From NCBI GenBank assembly GCA_022778545.1, contig JALFDW010000039.1, forward strand, positions 97,216 through 161,215: a DNA stretch of 64,000 nt, given 5' to 3'. Every line of letters starts with the position of its first letter. The first letter of the stretch is position 1. Under the pieces are notes generated by a model that saw only the letters and a program-made list of their open reading frames with translations, was not told the DNA's origin and made no database searches. Made by a program: the position numbers and the translations under genes. The stretch is from a bacterium. GTDB lineage: Bacteria > Bacillota > Clostridia > Christensenellales > CAG-138. This document shows, one piece after another, positions 43,041 through 51,686 of the stretch.

Positions 43041-44456
43041 ATGAAGAAACCGTTTTACATCGCCTTCATCGCCGCATTCCTTGCCGTATGCCTCCTGCCC
43101 ACGGCGGCACTCCTTTGCGGCTACAAGGCTGAAAACCGCGAAAACAGGCCGCTTGCAAGGCTCACTTCCCTTTGGGAACGGGATGGGCTGAATCTTTCCT
43201 TCCCTGCGGAGTTCGACGCTTATTTTGAAGATCACTTCGGCTTCCGGGAGGAAATGGTCACGGCCTTCCACGGCCTCACGATGGCACTCTTTGGCGATAC
43301 GCTCAACGAGAAGGTCATTGTGGGCAAAAACGACATGCTGTTTTATTCCGAAACGCTCGATGATTACCTGGGGCGCAGCCTGCTTTCGGACGGGGAGATC
43401 GCCCGCATTGCAGCGTGCCTGCGCATCGAGCAGGAATACTGCGAAGCTCAGGGCATGTCCTTTACCTTTGCCATCGCGCCCAACAAAAACACGATCTACC
43501 CGGAAAACATGCCTGCGTGGCTTATCCCCACAGGGGAACCCGGCAACCGGGAGCGGCTTTATGCCGCGCTTAGGGAAGCGGGCGTTCCCACCGTGGATTT
43601 CGCTTCGCTGCTGCTTTCCCGCAAGGGGGAGGGCCAGCTTTACCATGACCGGGATACCCACTGGAACGAACGCGGCGCACTCATCGCCTACAACGCGATT
43701 ATGGAACGCGTTCTTTCCGGAGCAAAATACGAGACTTACGCTTCGCTCGTTCCGGAGACGGTCTGCGATGACGCGGGCGACCTCCACAACTTCGTGCTCC
43801 CCGCCCTTTCGGGCAACCGCCCGCGGCCGGATTATGGCATCACAGCGAATTTCTCCTATGACGCGGGAACGCGCCCGTCACAGGACACGACCTTCGGCAC
43901 CACGAGCGGGGCAAACGGCGCATCGCTGCATTTGTTCCGGGATTCGTTCGGCAACGCACTTCTTCCGCTTCTTTCCACAAACCTCGGGCGCGTGAAGTAC
44001 AGCGCGGAGTTCCCCTATAATTACACGCTGCTCGATGAAGAAACGCCGGATGCAATATTCATTGAGCTTGTGGAACGCAACATCAAAAACCTGCTTATTT
44101 CCACGCCGCTTATGCCCGCTCTTGAAAGAAGCGATGTTTCGGATGCGGAAACAGAAGGCGGCACAGCGCGGCTCACGCAATATGGGCGCAGCGGATACAC
44201 GCAGCTTGCCGGCTGCTTTGATGCCGCCGCACAGCCGGAGCGCATTTTTGTGCTTCTCGCGCAGGGCGACGAGCTCCATTGCTTTGAAGCGTTCCCCATT
44301 CTGGAGGAACGGGCCGAATCCCTTGCCGGAGACATGGCTTCGCCGCGCGGCTTCTCGCTGACGCTGCCCGATACCCTTTCAGGAGAATATGAGGCGACCA
44401 TCCTTACGGGCGGCATACGCTATGATGCCGGCACGGTCGTGCTGGCAAACGGTTGA
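43041..44456 (+). CDS. DHHW-family (AlgJ/AlgX-like) acyl-transfer partner, copy 2
   Basis: 471 residues. One N-terminal membrane segment is followed by an extracellular SGNH-type domain. FEDHFGFREEMVTAFHGL, YHDRDTHWNERGA (Asp-x-His-Trp near residue 203) and FRDSFGNALLPLL are the family motifs. About 100 residues longer than copy 1 at the C-terminus, with a beta-rich extra part from roughly 370. It lies 12 bases after MBOAT copy 2, the same spacing as in copy 1. Confidence 0.9.
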   Translation: MKKPFYIAFIAAFLAVCLLPTAALLCGYKAENRENRPLARLTSLWERDGLNLSFPAEFDAYFEDHFGFREEMVTAFHGLTMALFGDTLNEKVIVGKNDMLFYSETLDDYLGRSLLSDGEIARIAACLRIEQEYCEAQGMSFTFAIAPNKNTIYPENMPAWLIPTGEPGNRERLYAALREAGVPTVDFASLLLSRKGEGQLYHDRDTHWNERGALIAYNAIMERVLSGAKYETYASLVPETVCDDAGDLHNFVLPALSGNRPRPDYGITANFSYDAGTRPSQDTTFGTTSGANGASLHLFRDSFGNALLPLLSTNLGRVKYSAEFPYNYTLLDEETPDAIFIELVERNIKNLLISTPLMPALERSDVSDAETEGGTARLTQYGRSGYTQLAGCFDAAAQPERIFVLLAQGDELHCFEAFPILEERAESLAGDMASPRGFSLTLPDTLSGEYEATILTGGIRYDAGTVVLANG

Positions 44457-44472
44457 TTCACGGAGCAACGCT

Positions 44473-45024
44473 ATGGTCACGATCCGAATCGCACAGCCTT
44501 CCGACGCGCCCGCGCTTGCGGCGATCTACAGGCCCTATGTGGAAACGACGGACATCACGTTCGAATATGACGCGCCCTCCGACGCGGAGTTCGCCGCGCG
44601 CATCGCGGAAACGCTGAAGAAGTACCCTTATCTTATTGCGGAGGAAAACGGTGTAGCCGTAGGTTACGCCTACGCAGGCACATTCAAGGGAAGGCCCGCT
44701 TACGACTGGGCGGCGGAAGTCACCGTATATGTAAAAATGGGCTGTTCCGGGCGCGGCATCGGCACCCTGCTTTACGCCGAACTGGAGCGCTGGCTCCGCA
44801 GGCAGAACATCATCAACCTCAACGCCTGCATCACGCACCCCAACGAGAAGAGTGAAGCCTTCCACCGCAAGCTCGGCTACCGCACCGTGGCGCATTTCAC
44901 CCGGTGCGGCTACAAGCTCGGCGCGTGGAAGGACATGGTCTGGATGGAAAAATTCCTTTCCGGGCATCCCGCCGTGCCGGAGCCGGTGATCCCGTTTTCC
45001 GCGCTGCAAAGTATGCATCTATGA
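44473..45024 (+). CDS. GNAT acetyltransferase, phosphinothricin acetyltransferase-like
   Basis: 183 residues. The Pat-type fold is clear: IRIAQPSDAPALAAIYRPYVETTDITFEYD at the start, GYAYAGTFKGRPAYDWAAEVTVYV and the acetyl-CoA loop GCSGRGIGTLL, then NLNACITHPNEKSEAFHRKLGY. These enzymes acetylate small amines such as phosphinothricin, methionine sulfoximine or methionine sulfone. GGAG precedes ATG 44473. The gene starts 16 bases after the DHHW gene and overlaps the following esterase by 4 bases (ATGA). Confidence 0.88.
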   Translation: MVTIRIAQPSDAPALAAIYRPYVETTDITFEYDAPSDAEFAARIAETLKKYPYLIAEENGVAVGYAYAGTFKGRPAYDWAAEVTVYVKMGCSGRGIGTLLYAELERWLRRQNIINLNACITHPNEKSEAFHRKLGYRTVAHFTRCGYKLGAWKDMVWMEKFLSGHPAVPEPVIPFSALQSMHL

Positions 45025-45989
45025 AAGTCACACGCGCAATGCTCCACCCGGAGCTTCGTTTCAGAGGCGCTGCAATCCGGCTGCTTTGGCCCGCATTTAC
45101 CGTGCGCAAGCTGCGCGTTTGCAATCAGGCAATGCGCCTTGCAGCACCCCTGCTCCGCTTCCCCCTGGCAAACCGGCAGGATGTATTTCTCCCGCGGGAG
45201 GATGGTTCACACCTCCGGCTTTGTATTTATGCGCCGAAAACCCGGCTGGGAGTAAGTGTCCCCGGCCTCCTGTGGCTGCATGGCGGCGGCTATGCGCTCG
45301 GCTGCCCGGAACAGGACACAGGCTTCATACGGCGTTTTCTTGCGGCAGCGCCATGCGTGATCGTTGCACCGGCCTATACCCTTTCACCGCATGCGCCTTA
45401 CCCTGCTGCGCTCAAGGATGCTTATCACGCACTCCTTTGGCTCAGGGATAACGCTGCGCGCCTCGGTGTGCGCACGGATCAGCTTTTCGTGGGCGGCGAC
45501 AGCGCAGGCGGTGGGTTAACGGCCGCGCTCTGCCTGTATGCACGAGACAAAGGCGAGGTCTCCATCGCCTTTCAGATGCCCCTTTACCCGATGTTGGATG
45601 ACCGGATGGCAAGCACCTCCATGCGGGAAAACGATGCGCCCATCTGGAACGCGCAATCCAATGCGGCGGCCTGGCAGCTTTACCTTGGGGAGCGCTTCGG
45701 CAAGGAGGATACACCCATATACGCTGCGCCCAGCCGTGCGGATGACCTTAGCCACCTGCCGCCCGCGCTAAGCTTTGTGGGTGAAGTCGATCCCTTCCGG
45801 GATGAGGCGGCAGAATACTTCAAGCGGCTTTCCGCCGCGGGAGTTCCCGTTTCCTTCCGGGTATTCCCCGGCTGTTTTCATGGGTTTGATCTGTTTCGGC
45901 GCACCGTGCCGGGCCGGGAAGCCGCGGCATTTCTCCTCGCCGGTTTTTGCCATGCAGCAGAACACTGCCGCCGGGCGCAGCCCGAATGA
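45021..45989 (+). CDS. Alpha/beta hydrolase, HSL-type esterase
   Basis: 322 residues. The oxyanion-hole motif LHGGGYALG, the nucleophile elbow VGGDSAGGGL, the acid residue in GEVDPFRDEA and the His in PGCFHGFD define a hormone-sensitive-lipase-type carboxylesterase. ATG 45021 overlaps the stop of the preceding acetyltransferase, so it is probably translated by coupling. A longer in-frame extension upstream overlaps that gene and was rejected. Its substrate is not predictable. A terminator follows. Confidence 0.9.
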   Translation: MKVTRAMLHPELRFRGAAIRLLWPAFTVRKLRVCNQAMRLAAPLLRFPLANRQDVFLPREDGSHLRLCIYAPKTRLGVSVPGLLWLHGGGYALGCPEQDTGFIRRFLAAAPCVIVAPAYTLSPHAPYPAALKDAYHALLWLRDNAARLGVRTDQLFVGGDSAGGGLTAALCLYARDKGEVSIAFQMPLYPMLDDRMASTSMRENDAPIWNAQSNAAAWQLYLGERFGKEDTPIYAAPSRADDLSHLPPALSFVGEVDPFRDEAAEYFKRLSAAGVPVSFRVFPGCFHGFDLFRRTVPGREAAAFLLAGFCHAAEHCRRAQPE

Positions 45990-46015
45990 GAGGATCACAA
46001 TTACGCAGCAAAAAT

Positions 46016-46047
46016 ACAGGGTACGCACAACGCATGCCCTGTTTTTT
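46016..46047. terminator. Hairpin terminator
   Basis: ACAGGG (46016-46021) pairs with CCCTGT (46037-46042), followed by TTTTT, between the convergent esterase and nfo genes. Confidence 0.65.
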
Positions 46048-46051
46048 GTTT

Positions 46052-46885
46052 TTACGCGCCGCAGGCTTCCCGCACGAGCGCGATCTCCCGCGCATAGCCC
46101 GGAAGATCATTGGGCGTTTCAAGCGCGATGGGAAGGCCGGCAAGGGCCGGATGCTGCACGACGCCAAGGAGCGCAGGGAAGCCGATCTGCCCCGCGCCAA
46201 GGCAGGCGTGGCGGTCCTTGTGGGAACCAAGCGCGTTCATGCTGTCGTTGAGGTGCACGGCGTGGAGGCGGCCAAGGCCGATCACCCGGTCAAACTCCGC
46301 CAGCACGCCGTCCAGATCGTTCACGATGTCATAGCCCGCGTCGAACACATGGCAGGTGTCAAGGCACACGCCGAGCCGCTCCGCATGCTCCACCCGGTCG
46401 ATGATCGCGCGGAGTTCCTCAAACCGGCCGCCGACCTCGCTGCCCTTGCCCGCCATAGTCTCAAGCAGCACGGTGGTTTCGCCCGCATCCGGCAAAACGG
46501 CGTTGAGCGCCTCCGCAATCAGGGCAATACCCGCTTCCGTGCCCTGCTTCACATGGCTGCCGGGATGAAAATTGTAGAAATTGCCGGGCAGATGCGAGAG
46601 CCTGCGAAGGTCATCCCGCATGGTATCCCGTGCGAATGTGCGCAGCCCTTCCTCCGCCGCGCAGGCGTTGAGCGTATACGGCGCATGCGCGATCACGGGG
46701 CCGATCCCCCGCTCCGCCGCAAACGCGCGATATGCGGCAATATCCGCTTCATCGAGCGGCTTCGCCGCGCCGCCGCGCGGGTTCCGCGTAAAGAACTGGA
46801 ACATATTCGCACCGATGGAGACGGCCTCCTGCCCCATATGCATAAACCCCTTCGAAGAGGAAAGATGGCACCCGATCCTGATCAT
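46052..46885 (-). CDS. nfo: Deoxyribonuclease IV (endonuclease IV)
   Basis: 277 residues. IRIGCHLSSSKGFMHMG, MFQFFTRNPRGG, NFHPGSHVKQG, VLLETMAGKGSEVG, VCLDTCHVFDAGYD and LGSHKDRHACLGAGQIG are the zinc-ligand and substrate motifs of Nfo. It cuts DNA at abasic sites for base-excision repair. Two consecutive ATG codons occur; AAGGAG six bases before the second (46885) favours it. No partner gene is adjacent. Confidence 0.95.
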   Translation of the reverse strand: MIRIGCHLSSSKGFMHMGQEAVSIGANMFQFFTRNPRGGAAKPLDEADIAAYRAFAAERGIGPVIAHAPYTLNACAAEEGLRTFARDTMRDDLRRLSHLPGNFYNFHPGSHVKQGTEAGIALIAEALNAVLPDAGETTVLLETMAGKGSEVGGRFEELRAIIDRVEHAERLGVCLDTCHVFDAGYDIVNDLDGVLAEFDRVIGLGRLHAVHLNDSMNALGSHKDRHACLGAGQIGFPALLGVVQHPALAGLPIALETPNDLPGYAREIALVREACGA

Positions 46886-46969
46886 CATGTTCTCCTTTTC
46901 TCACTTTTCTGCCTGTAGTATACCATTTCATGCCCGCCTCCGCCAGCTATGCCGCTCCACAGGCAGTTT

Positions 46970-46989
46970 TTTGCAGGAATTCCTGCAAA
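46970..46989. promoter_or_regulatory. 20-bp perfect palindrome between nfo and fbp
   Basis: TTTGCAGGAATTCCTGCAAA is a perfect 20-bp palindrome in the gap between the divergent nfo and fbp genes, just upstream of the fbp promoter. It is a good operator candidate, but the protein is unknown. Confidence 0.5.
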
Positions 46990-47004
46990 GCCCAAAATTA
47001 CATC

Positions 47005-47033
47005 TGTTCAGCGGCTGCAAAACGTGCTAATAT
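47005..47033 (+). promoter_or_regulatory. Extended -10 promoter for fbp
   Basis: TGCTAATAT supplies an extended -10 (TAATAT, 47028-47033) with a weak -35 TGTTCA 17 bases upstream. Confidence 0.45.
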
Positions 47034-47097
47034 ATAAGCATTGTTAATAGAATATACCGTATCTCTTTGTTAATATAATAACCAATCGGAGGCTGCC

Positions 47098-49071
47098 ATG
47101 AACGCTCAAGACATCCGCTACCTGAAGCTCCTCGCAAGGGAATATCCTTCACCGCAGGCTGCAAGCGCAGAAATCATCAACCTGACGGCGATCCTGAACC
47201 TGCCGAAAGGCACAGAACACTTCATGAGCGACATCCACGGCGAACATGAAGCATTCCTGCACATCCTCAACAACGGCTCCGGCGCAGTTGCGGACAAGAT
47301 CGACCAGGCGTTCGAAGGCTCGCTCGTGATCTCAGAACGCCGCGCACTGGCCGCGCTCATCTACTACCCGCGGGAAAAGCTCATCGAAGCAAAAGCCACC
47401 GTAGCGGATCTTTACGACTGGTATTGCGTGATGCTCCGGCGGCTCATCGCCGTGTGCCGGCTCTCCGCCTCCAAGTACTCCCGTTCCAAGGTACGCAAGG
47501 CGCTGCCCCGGGAGTTCGCCTACATCATGGAGGAGCTGCTCAACACCGCCCCCAACCGCAATCAGGACCGTTATTACGACAACATCATCCGCGCCATCAT
47601 CGACACCGGCAGCGCAGATACTTTCATCGTGGAAATGGCCACGCTCATCAAACGCATGACCGTAGACGTGCTACATATCGTAGGCGACATCTTTGACCGC
47701 GGCCCCCATGCGGACGTGATCCTCGACCACCTGATGCAGCACCACAATGTGGACATTCAGTGGGGCAACCACGACGTGATGTGGATGGGCGCAGCCGCAG
47801 GCAGCGACGTCTGCATCGCTACAGCGGTGCGCAACTGCGTGCAGTACGACAACCTTGACATGCTCGAAAACGGCTACGGCATCAACCTGCTGCCGCTCGC
47901 GGTGTTCTCCACGGAGCAATATGGCGACGGGGACGCTTCCGTGTTCAAGCCGCGCAAGCTGCCGGAGGAGCCCTTCAAGCCGCGCGACCTGAACCTTTAT
48001 GCCCGCATGCACAAGGCCATCAGCGTGATTCTCTTTAAGCTGGAAGGGCAGGTCATCCACCGCCACCCGGAATACAAAATGGAGGATCGGAATATGCTCT
48101 CCCGCGTGAACTGGGAAACCGGAACGCTGACTGTGAACGGCAAGGAATACCCCCTGCGCGACACGGATTTTCCCACCATCGACCCGGCCGACCCGACGAA
48201 GCTCACCGAAGAAGAAGAGGCCCTGATGGGCCAGCTTGTTTCCGCCTTCACGCACAGCGAACGGCTGCAGCAGCATGCGCGCTTCCTGTATTCCGTGGGT
48301 TCTGTCTACCGCTGCTATAACGGCAACCTGCTTTACCACGGCTGCATCCCCTGCAACCGGGACGGCAGCTTCATGGAATTTGAATTCGGCCGCAACCGCC
48401 TGAGCGGGCGCGATTTTCTCGATTACTGCGACAAGATCGCCCGGCAGGGCTATTTTGCGCCGGAAGGTTCCCCGGAACGGCAGAACGGCCGCGATTTCCT
48501 CTGGTTCCTCTGGTGCGGGCGCAACTCCCCCATCTTCGGCCGCAGCCACATCACCACGTTCGAGCGCGCGCTCATCGAGGATAAGGCGGCATGGAAGGAG
48601 CCCAAGAACGCTTATTATGAATATTATGACGATGAGGATTTCTGCCGCGGCGTCCTTGCCGCCTTTGGGCTCGACAAACCCTGGAGCCGCATCGTAAACG
48701 GCCACATCCCCGTGCGCGCAAAGGAGGGCGAGAACCCCTGCAAGGCACACGGCCGCCTCGTGGTGATCGACGGCGGCTTCTGCCGGGCCTATCAGGGGCA
48801 GACGGGCATCGCCGGCTACACGATGTTCTTCAACTCCTGGGGCATGCGCATTGCCGCCCACGAGCCGTTCACGAGCATTGAAGACGCCGTCCGGCATGAC
48901 CGGGACATTACCTCCCACACGCACATCGTGGAGGAGTTCCCGAAGCGCGTCATGGTGTCCGACATCGACACCGGCGTGGAGCTGGAGGGGCGCATCGCCG
49001 ACCTCAGGAAGCTGCTTGAAGCTTATCGCAGCGGCATCATCAAGCCCGACCCCACGCGCAAGGCGAAATAA
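47098..49071 (+). CDS. fbp: Class III fructose-1,6-bisphosphatase
   Basis: 657 residues, the usual length for the Firmicutes class III enzyme. FMSDIHGEHEAFLHIL (metal ligands Asp, His), VGDIFDRGPHAD, and WGNHDVMWMGAAAG form the calcineurin-like phosphoesterase metal site. It makes fructose 6-phosphate in gluconeogenesis. GGAGG is 6 bases from the ATG. A strong terminator follows, so it is monocistronic. Confidence 0.96.
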   Translation: MNAQDIRYLKLLAREYPSPQAASAEIINLTAILNLPKGTEHFMSDIHGEHEAFLHILNNGSGAVADKIDQAFEGSLVISERRALAALIYYPREKLIEAKATVADLYDWYCVMLRRLIAVCRLSASKYSRSKVRKALPREFAYIMEELLNTAPNRNQDRYYDNIIRAIIDTGSADTFIVEMATLIKRMTVDVLHIVGDIFDRGPHADVILDHLMQHHNVDIQWGNHDVMWMGAAAGSDVCIATAVRNCVQYDNLDMLENGYGINLLPLAVFSTEQYGDGDASVFKPRKLPEEPFKPRDLNLYARMHKAISVILFKLEGQVIHRHPEYKMEDRNMLSRVNWETGTLTVNGKEYPLRDTDFPTIDPADPTKLTEEEEALMGQLVSAFTHSERLQQHARFLYSVGSVYRCYNGNLLYHGCIPCNRDGSFMEFEFGRNRLSGRDFLDYCDKIARQGYFAPEGSPERQNGRDFLWFLWCGRNSPIFGRSHITTFERALIEDKAAWKEPKNAYYEYYDDEDFCRGVLAAFGLDKPWSRIVNGHIPVRAKEGENPCKAHGRLVVIDGGFCRAYQGQTGIAGYTMFFNSWGMRIAAHEPFTSIEDAVRHDRDITSHTHIVEEFPKRVMVSDIDTGVELEGRIADLRKLLEAYRSGIIKPDPTRKAK

Positions 49072-49090
49072 GGATTTCATACGCATGGCA

Positions 49091-49119
49091 AAAGGGAGCG
49101 AAGCATCGCTCCCTTTTTT
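49091..49119 (+). terminator. Rho-independent terminator after fbp
   Basis: GGGAGCGA, loop AGCA, TCGCTCCC, then TTTTTT. Confidence 0.9.
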
Positions 49120-49191
49120 GCATTGGTTTCTCTAAAAATCCCCTGTGCTATTCTGCCAAATAAATATCATTTATTTATCGCTATTTACCCC

Positions 49192-49220
49192 TTTACTTTA
49201 TCGCGCTAATGTGTTATCAT
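49192..49220 (+). promoter_or_regulatory. Promoter for the amino-acid ABC operon
   Basis: TTTACT (49192-49197), 17-base spacer, TATCAT (49215-49220) preceded by TG at the extended position. Confidence 0.55.
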
Positions 49221-49287
49221 GGCGCAGTAATGAAATTCGATGCATTCCCGTTGAATGCATTCAGTATTGAAAGAGAGGTTCTTCCCA

Positions 49288-50076
49288 ATGAAACGCATGA
49301 AATTCTTCCTGCTGGCGCTTGCGCTCATTTTCGTTCTTTCCGCCGCTTTCGGTTGCGCCAAAAAAGAAGATAAAACCTTCACCGTCGGCTTTGACGCGGA
49401 CTTCCCGCCCTATGGCTACATCGACGAGAACGGCGAATACATCGGCTTTGACCTGGATCTTGCCGCCGAAGTCTGCGCACGCCGCGGCTGGGCGCTCAAG
49501 CTTTCCCCCATCGACTGGAACTCCAAGGACTTTGAGCTGGAATCCGGTGCGATCGACTGCATCTGGAACGGCTTCACCATGAATGGCCGCGAGGAGCTCT
49601 ACACTTGGACGGGCGCTTACATGGACAACTCCCAGGTGCTCGTGACCCGCGCTGCAGACGGCCTCACCACCTTCGCTGACCTTGCGGGCAAGGTCGTGAC
49701 CGTGCAGGCGGACAGCTCCTGCGAAGCTGCCCTCAACGATGAGGAGAACCCGGACGCCATCGCCCTCAGGGATTCCTTCGCCTCCCTTGAAAAGTGCGCG
49801 GAATACAACACCGCATTCATGGAGCTCGAGTCCGGCGCGGTGGATGCCATCGGCATGGATATCGGCGTTGCGAAATACCAGATCGAAGGCCGTGAGGATC
49901 AGTTCGTCATCATGGAGGAACCGCTCCAGAGCGAGCAATATGGCGTAGGCTTCAAGCTCGGCAACACCGAACTGCGTGACCAGGTGCAGGAGACCCTGCT
50001 CGAGATGGTCAAGGACGGCACGTTCGCGAAGATCTCCGAAAAGTGGTTCGGCTACGACGTCTGTACGCTCGGCTGA
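49288..50076 (+). CDS. Polar amino-acid ABC transporter substrate-binding lipoprotein
   Basis: 262 residues. The signal peptide ends at the lipobox SAAFGC. KTFTVGFDADFPPYGYIDENG, IDCIWNGFTMNGREELYTWTGAY and GLTTFADLAGKVVTVQADS are typical of the family 3 solute-binding proteins for polar amino acids such as cystine, glutamine or arginine. AGAGAGG precedes ATG 49288. The permease and ATPase follow after a hairpin that may lower their expression relative to this gene. The exact amino acid is unclear. Confidence 0.92.
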   Translation: MKRMKFFLLALALIFVLSAAFGCAKKEDKTFTVGFDADFPPYGYIDENGEYIGFDLDLAAEVCARRGWALKLSPIDWNSKDFELESGAIDCIWNGFTMNGREELYTWTGAYMDNSQVLVTRAADGLTTFADLAGKVVTVQADSSCEAALNDEENPDAIALRDSFASLEKCAEYNTAFMELESGAVDAIGMDIGVAKYQIEGREDQFVIMEEPLQSEQYGVGFKLGNTELRDQVQETLLEMVKDGTFAKISEKWFGYDVCTLG

Positions 50077-50096
50077 TCCCATCCAATGCACAACAA

Positions 50097-50121
50097 CGCG
50101 GGCTGCATGCTGCCGCCCGCG
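50097..50121 (+). terminator. Intra-operon hairpin between binding protein and permease
   Basis: CGCGGGC (50097-50103) pairs with GCCCGCG (50115-50121), followed by CTTTCTTTC. Such partial terminators commonly set a high binding protein-to-permease ratio. Confidence 0.5.
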
Positions 50122-50191
50122 CTTTCTTTCCCCTCACGGGCAACTACGAACGATTCCCCGCATGATTCCGCTTGGAAGGTAGGAAACTCCC

Positions 50192-50842
50192 ATGTCTTTT
50201 CAGGTAATGCTCCAACAGCTTGGCAGCGGCATGCTCACCTCCATGCTCATCTTCGCGCTGACGCTCCTCGGCTCGCTGCCCCTTGCACTCCCCGTGGCGT
50301 TCGGCCGCATGAGCCGCTTTGCGCCGCTGCGCATGCTGATGCGCGTGTATATCTCCTTCATGCGCGGCACGCCGCTGATGCTTCAGCTCCTTGTAGTATA
50401 TTTCGGGCCATGGTTTTTGCTGAAGATCCCGCTCTCGAACGGCTACCGGTTCTATGCCGTCATCATCGCGTTCGTGCTCAACTATGCCGCCTATTTCGCG
50501 GAGATCTACCGCGCCGGCATCGAGTCCATCCCGCGCGGGCAGTATGAAGCCGCGGAGGTGCTCGGCTATTCCCGCGGGCAGACCTTCCGCCGGATCATAT
50601 TCCCGCAGATGGTAAAGCGCATTCTCCCGCCCGTGACGAACGAGATCATCACGCTCATCAAGGATACCTCGCTCGCCTTTGCCATCGGCGTGCTGGAGAT
50701 GTTCACGCTCGCCAAGCAGATCGCTTCCGCGGAAAAGAGCATGATCCCCTTTGTGGCCGCCGCCGCGTTCTATTACATCTTCAACGCGGTCGTCGCCTGG
50801 GCGATGGAGCGCTTTGAGCGCAAGCTTTCCTATTACCGTTAA
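50192..50842 (+). CDS. Polar amino-acid ABC transporter permease
   Basis: 216 residues with about five membrane helices. SFMRGTPLMLQLLVVYFG is the conserved start of the HisM/GlnP family, and EAAEVLGYSRGQTFRRIIFPQ is the EAA loop that contacts the ATPase. GGAAGGTAGG precedes the ATG. It lies 12 bases before the ATPase gene. Confidence 0.94.
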   Translation: MSFQVMLQQLGSGMLTSMLIFALTLLGSLPLALPVAFGRMSRFAPLRMLMRVYISFMRGTPLMLQLLVVYFGPWFLLKIPLSNGYRFYAVIIAFVLNYAAYFAEIYRAGIESIPRGQYEAAEVLGYSRGQTFRRIIFPQMVKRILPPVTNEIITLIKDTSLAFAIGVLEMFTLAKQIASAEKSMIPFVAAAAFYYIFNAVVAWAMERFERKLSYYR

Positions 50843-50854
50843 GGAGTCATTCCC

Positions 50855-51616
50855 ATGAACGTATTGGAAATTGAATCCCTCAAAAAGAGTTTCGATGGGC
50901 GCGAGGTGCTTAAAGGCATTTCGCTTTCCGTTGCAGAAGGCGAAGTCGTGGCCGTCATCGGCCCTTCCGGCTCCGGTAAATCCACGCTGCTGCGGTGCGC
51001 CACGCTGCTTGAGACCATGGACGGCGGCGCGCTCCGCTACCTTGGCCGTGCTGCGGCCGAACCGGGCCGGGACGGAAAGACCGTTTATGCGGATGCGCAG
51101 GCGCTCAAGGAGATCCGAAGCACGTTTGGCCTTGTGTTCCAGAACTTTAATCTGTTCCCGCATTATTCCGTGCTGCGCAACATCATTGACGCGCCCATGT
51201 GCGTGCAGAAGCGCAGCCGGGCGGAAGCGACGGAAACCGCCATGGCCCTGCTTGAAAAAATGGGACTTGCCGACCGGGCAGAGGCTTACCCTTACCAGCT
51301 TTCCGGCGGCGAACAGCAGCGCGTCTCCATTGCGCGGGCGCTTGCCATGGGCCCGAAGATGCTCTTTTTTGACGAGCCGACAAGCGCGCTTGACCCGGAG
51401 CTGACCGGCGACATCCTGCGCGTGATCCAATCCCTTGCCAAGGAGAAGATGACCATGCTCATCGTGACGCATGAGATGGCCTTTGCCCGCAGCGTAGCTG
51501 ACAGGGTGATCTTCATGGCGGGCGGCGTGATCGTGGAGGAAGGCAAGCCCGAGGATGTGATCGACAACCCGCAGAACGAACGCACACGCGCGTTCCTTAC
51601 AAAGCTCACGCGCTGA
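50855..51616 (+). CDS. Polar amino-acid ABC transporter ATP-binding protein
   Basis: 253 residues. Walker A GPSGSGKST near 36, Q-loop VFQNFNLFPHYSVL, signature LSGGEQQR, Walker B LFFDEPTSALDP and switch His in VTHEMAFA, which is typical of GlnQ/HisP-type ATPases. It completes the three-gene importer. AAGGAG precedes the ATG by about 8 bases. Confidence 0.95.
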   Translation: MNVLEIESLKKSFDGREVLKGISLSVAEGEVVAVIGPSGSGKSTLLRCATLLETMDGGALRYLGRAAAEPGRDGKTVYADAQALKEIRSTFGLVFQNFNLFPHYSVLRNIIDAPMCVQKRSRAEATETAMALLEKMGLADRAEAYPYQLSGGEQQRVSIARALAMGPKMLFFDEPTSALDPELTGDILRVIQSLAKEKMTMLIVTHEMAFARSVADRVIFMAGGVIVEEGKPEDVIDNPQNERTRAFLTKLTR

Positions 51617-51634
51617 AGTTTCATTGCTTGCATA

Positions 51635-51675
51635 AAAAGGCTCCGCGTCGCTTTTGCACGGCGCGGAGCTTTGCT
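51635..51675. terminator. Bidirectional terminator
   Basis: AAAGGCTCCGCG pairs with CGCGGAGCTTT, flanked by A and T tracts, between the ABC operon and the convergent LPXTG gene. Confidence 0.75.
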
Positions 51676-51686
51676 GTTCCCTGAGG

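Noticed and set aside
41988..43787. 599-residue open frame on the minus strand.
   Set aside because: Antisense shadow of the second MBOAT and DHHW genes, which have clear motifs.
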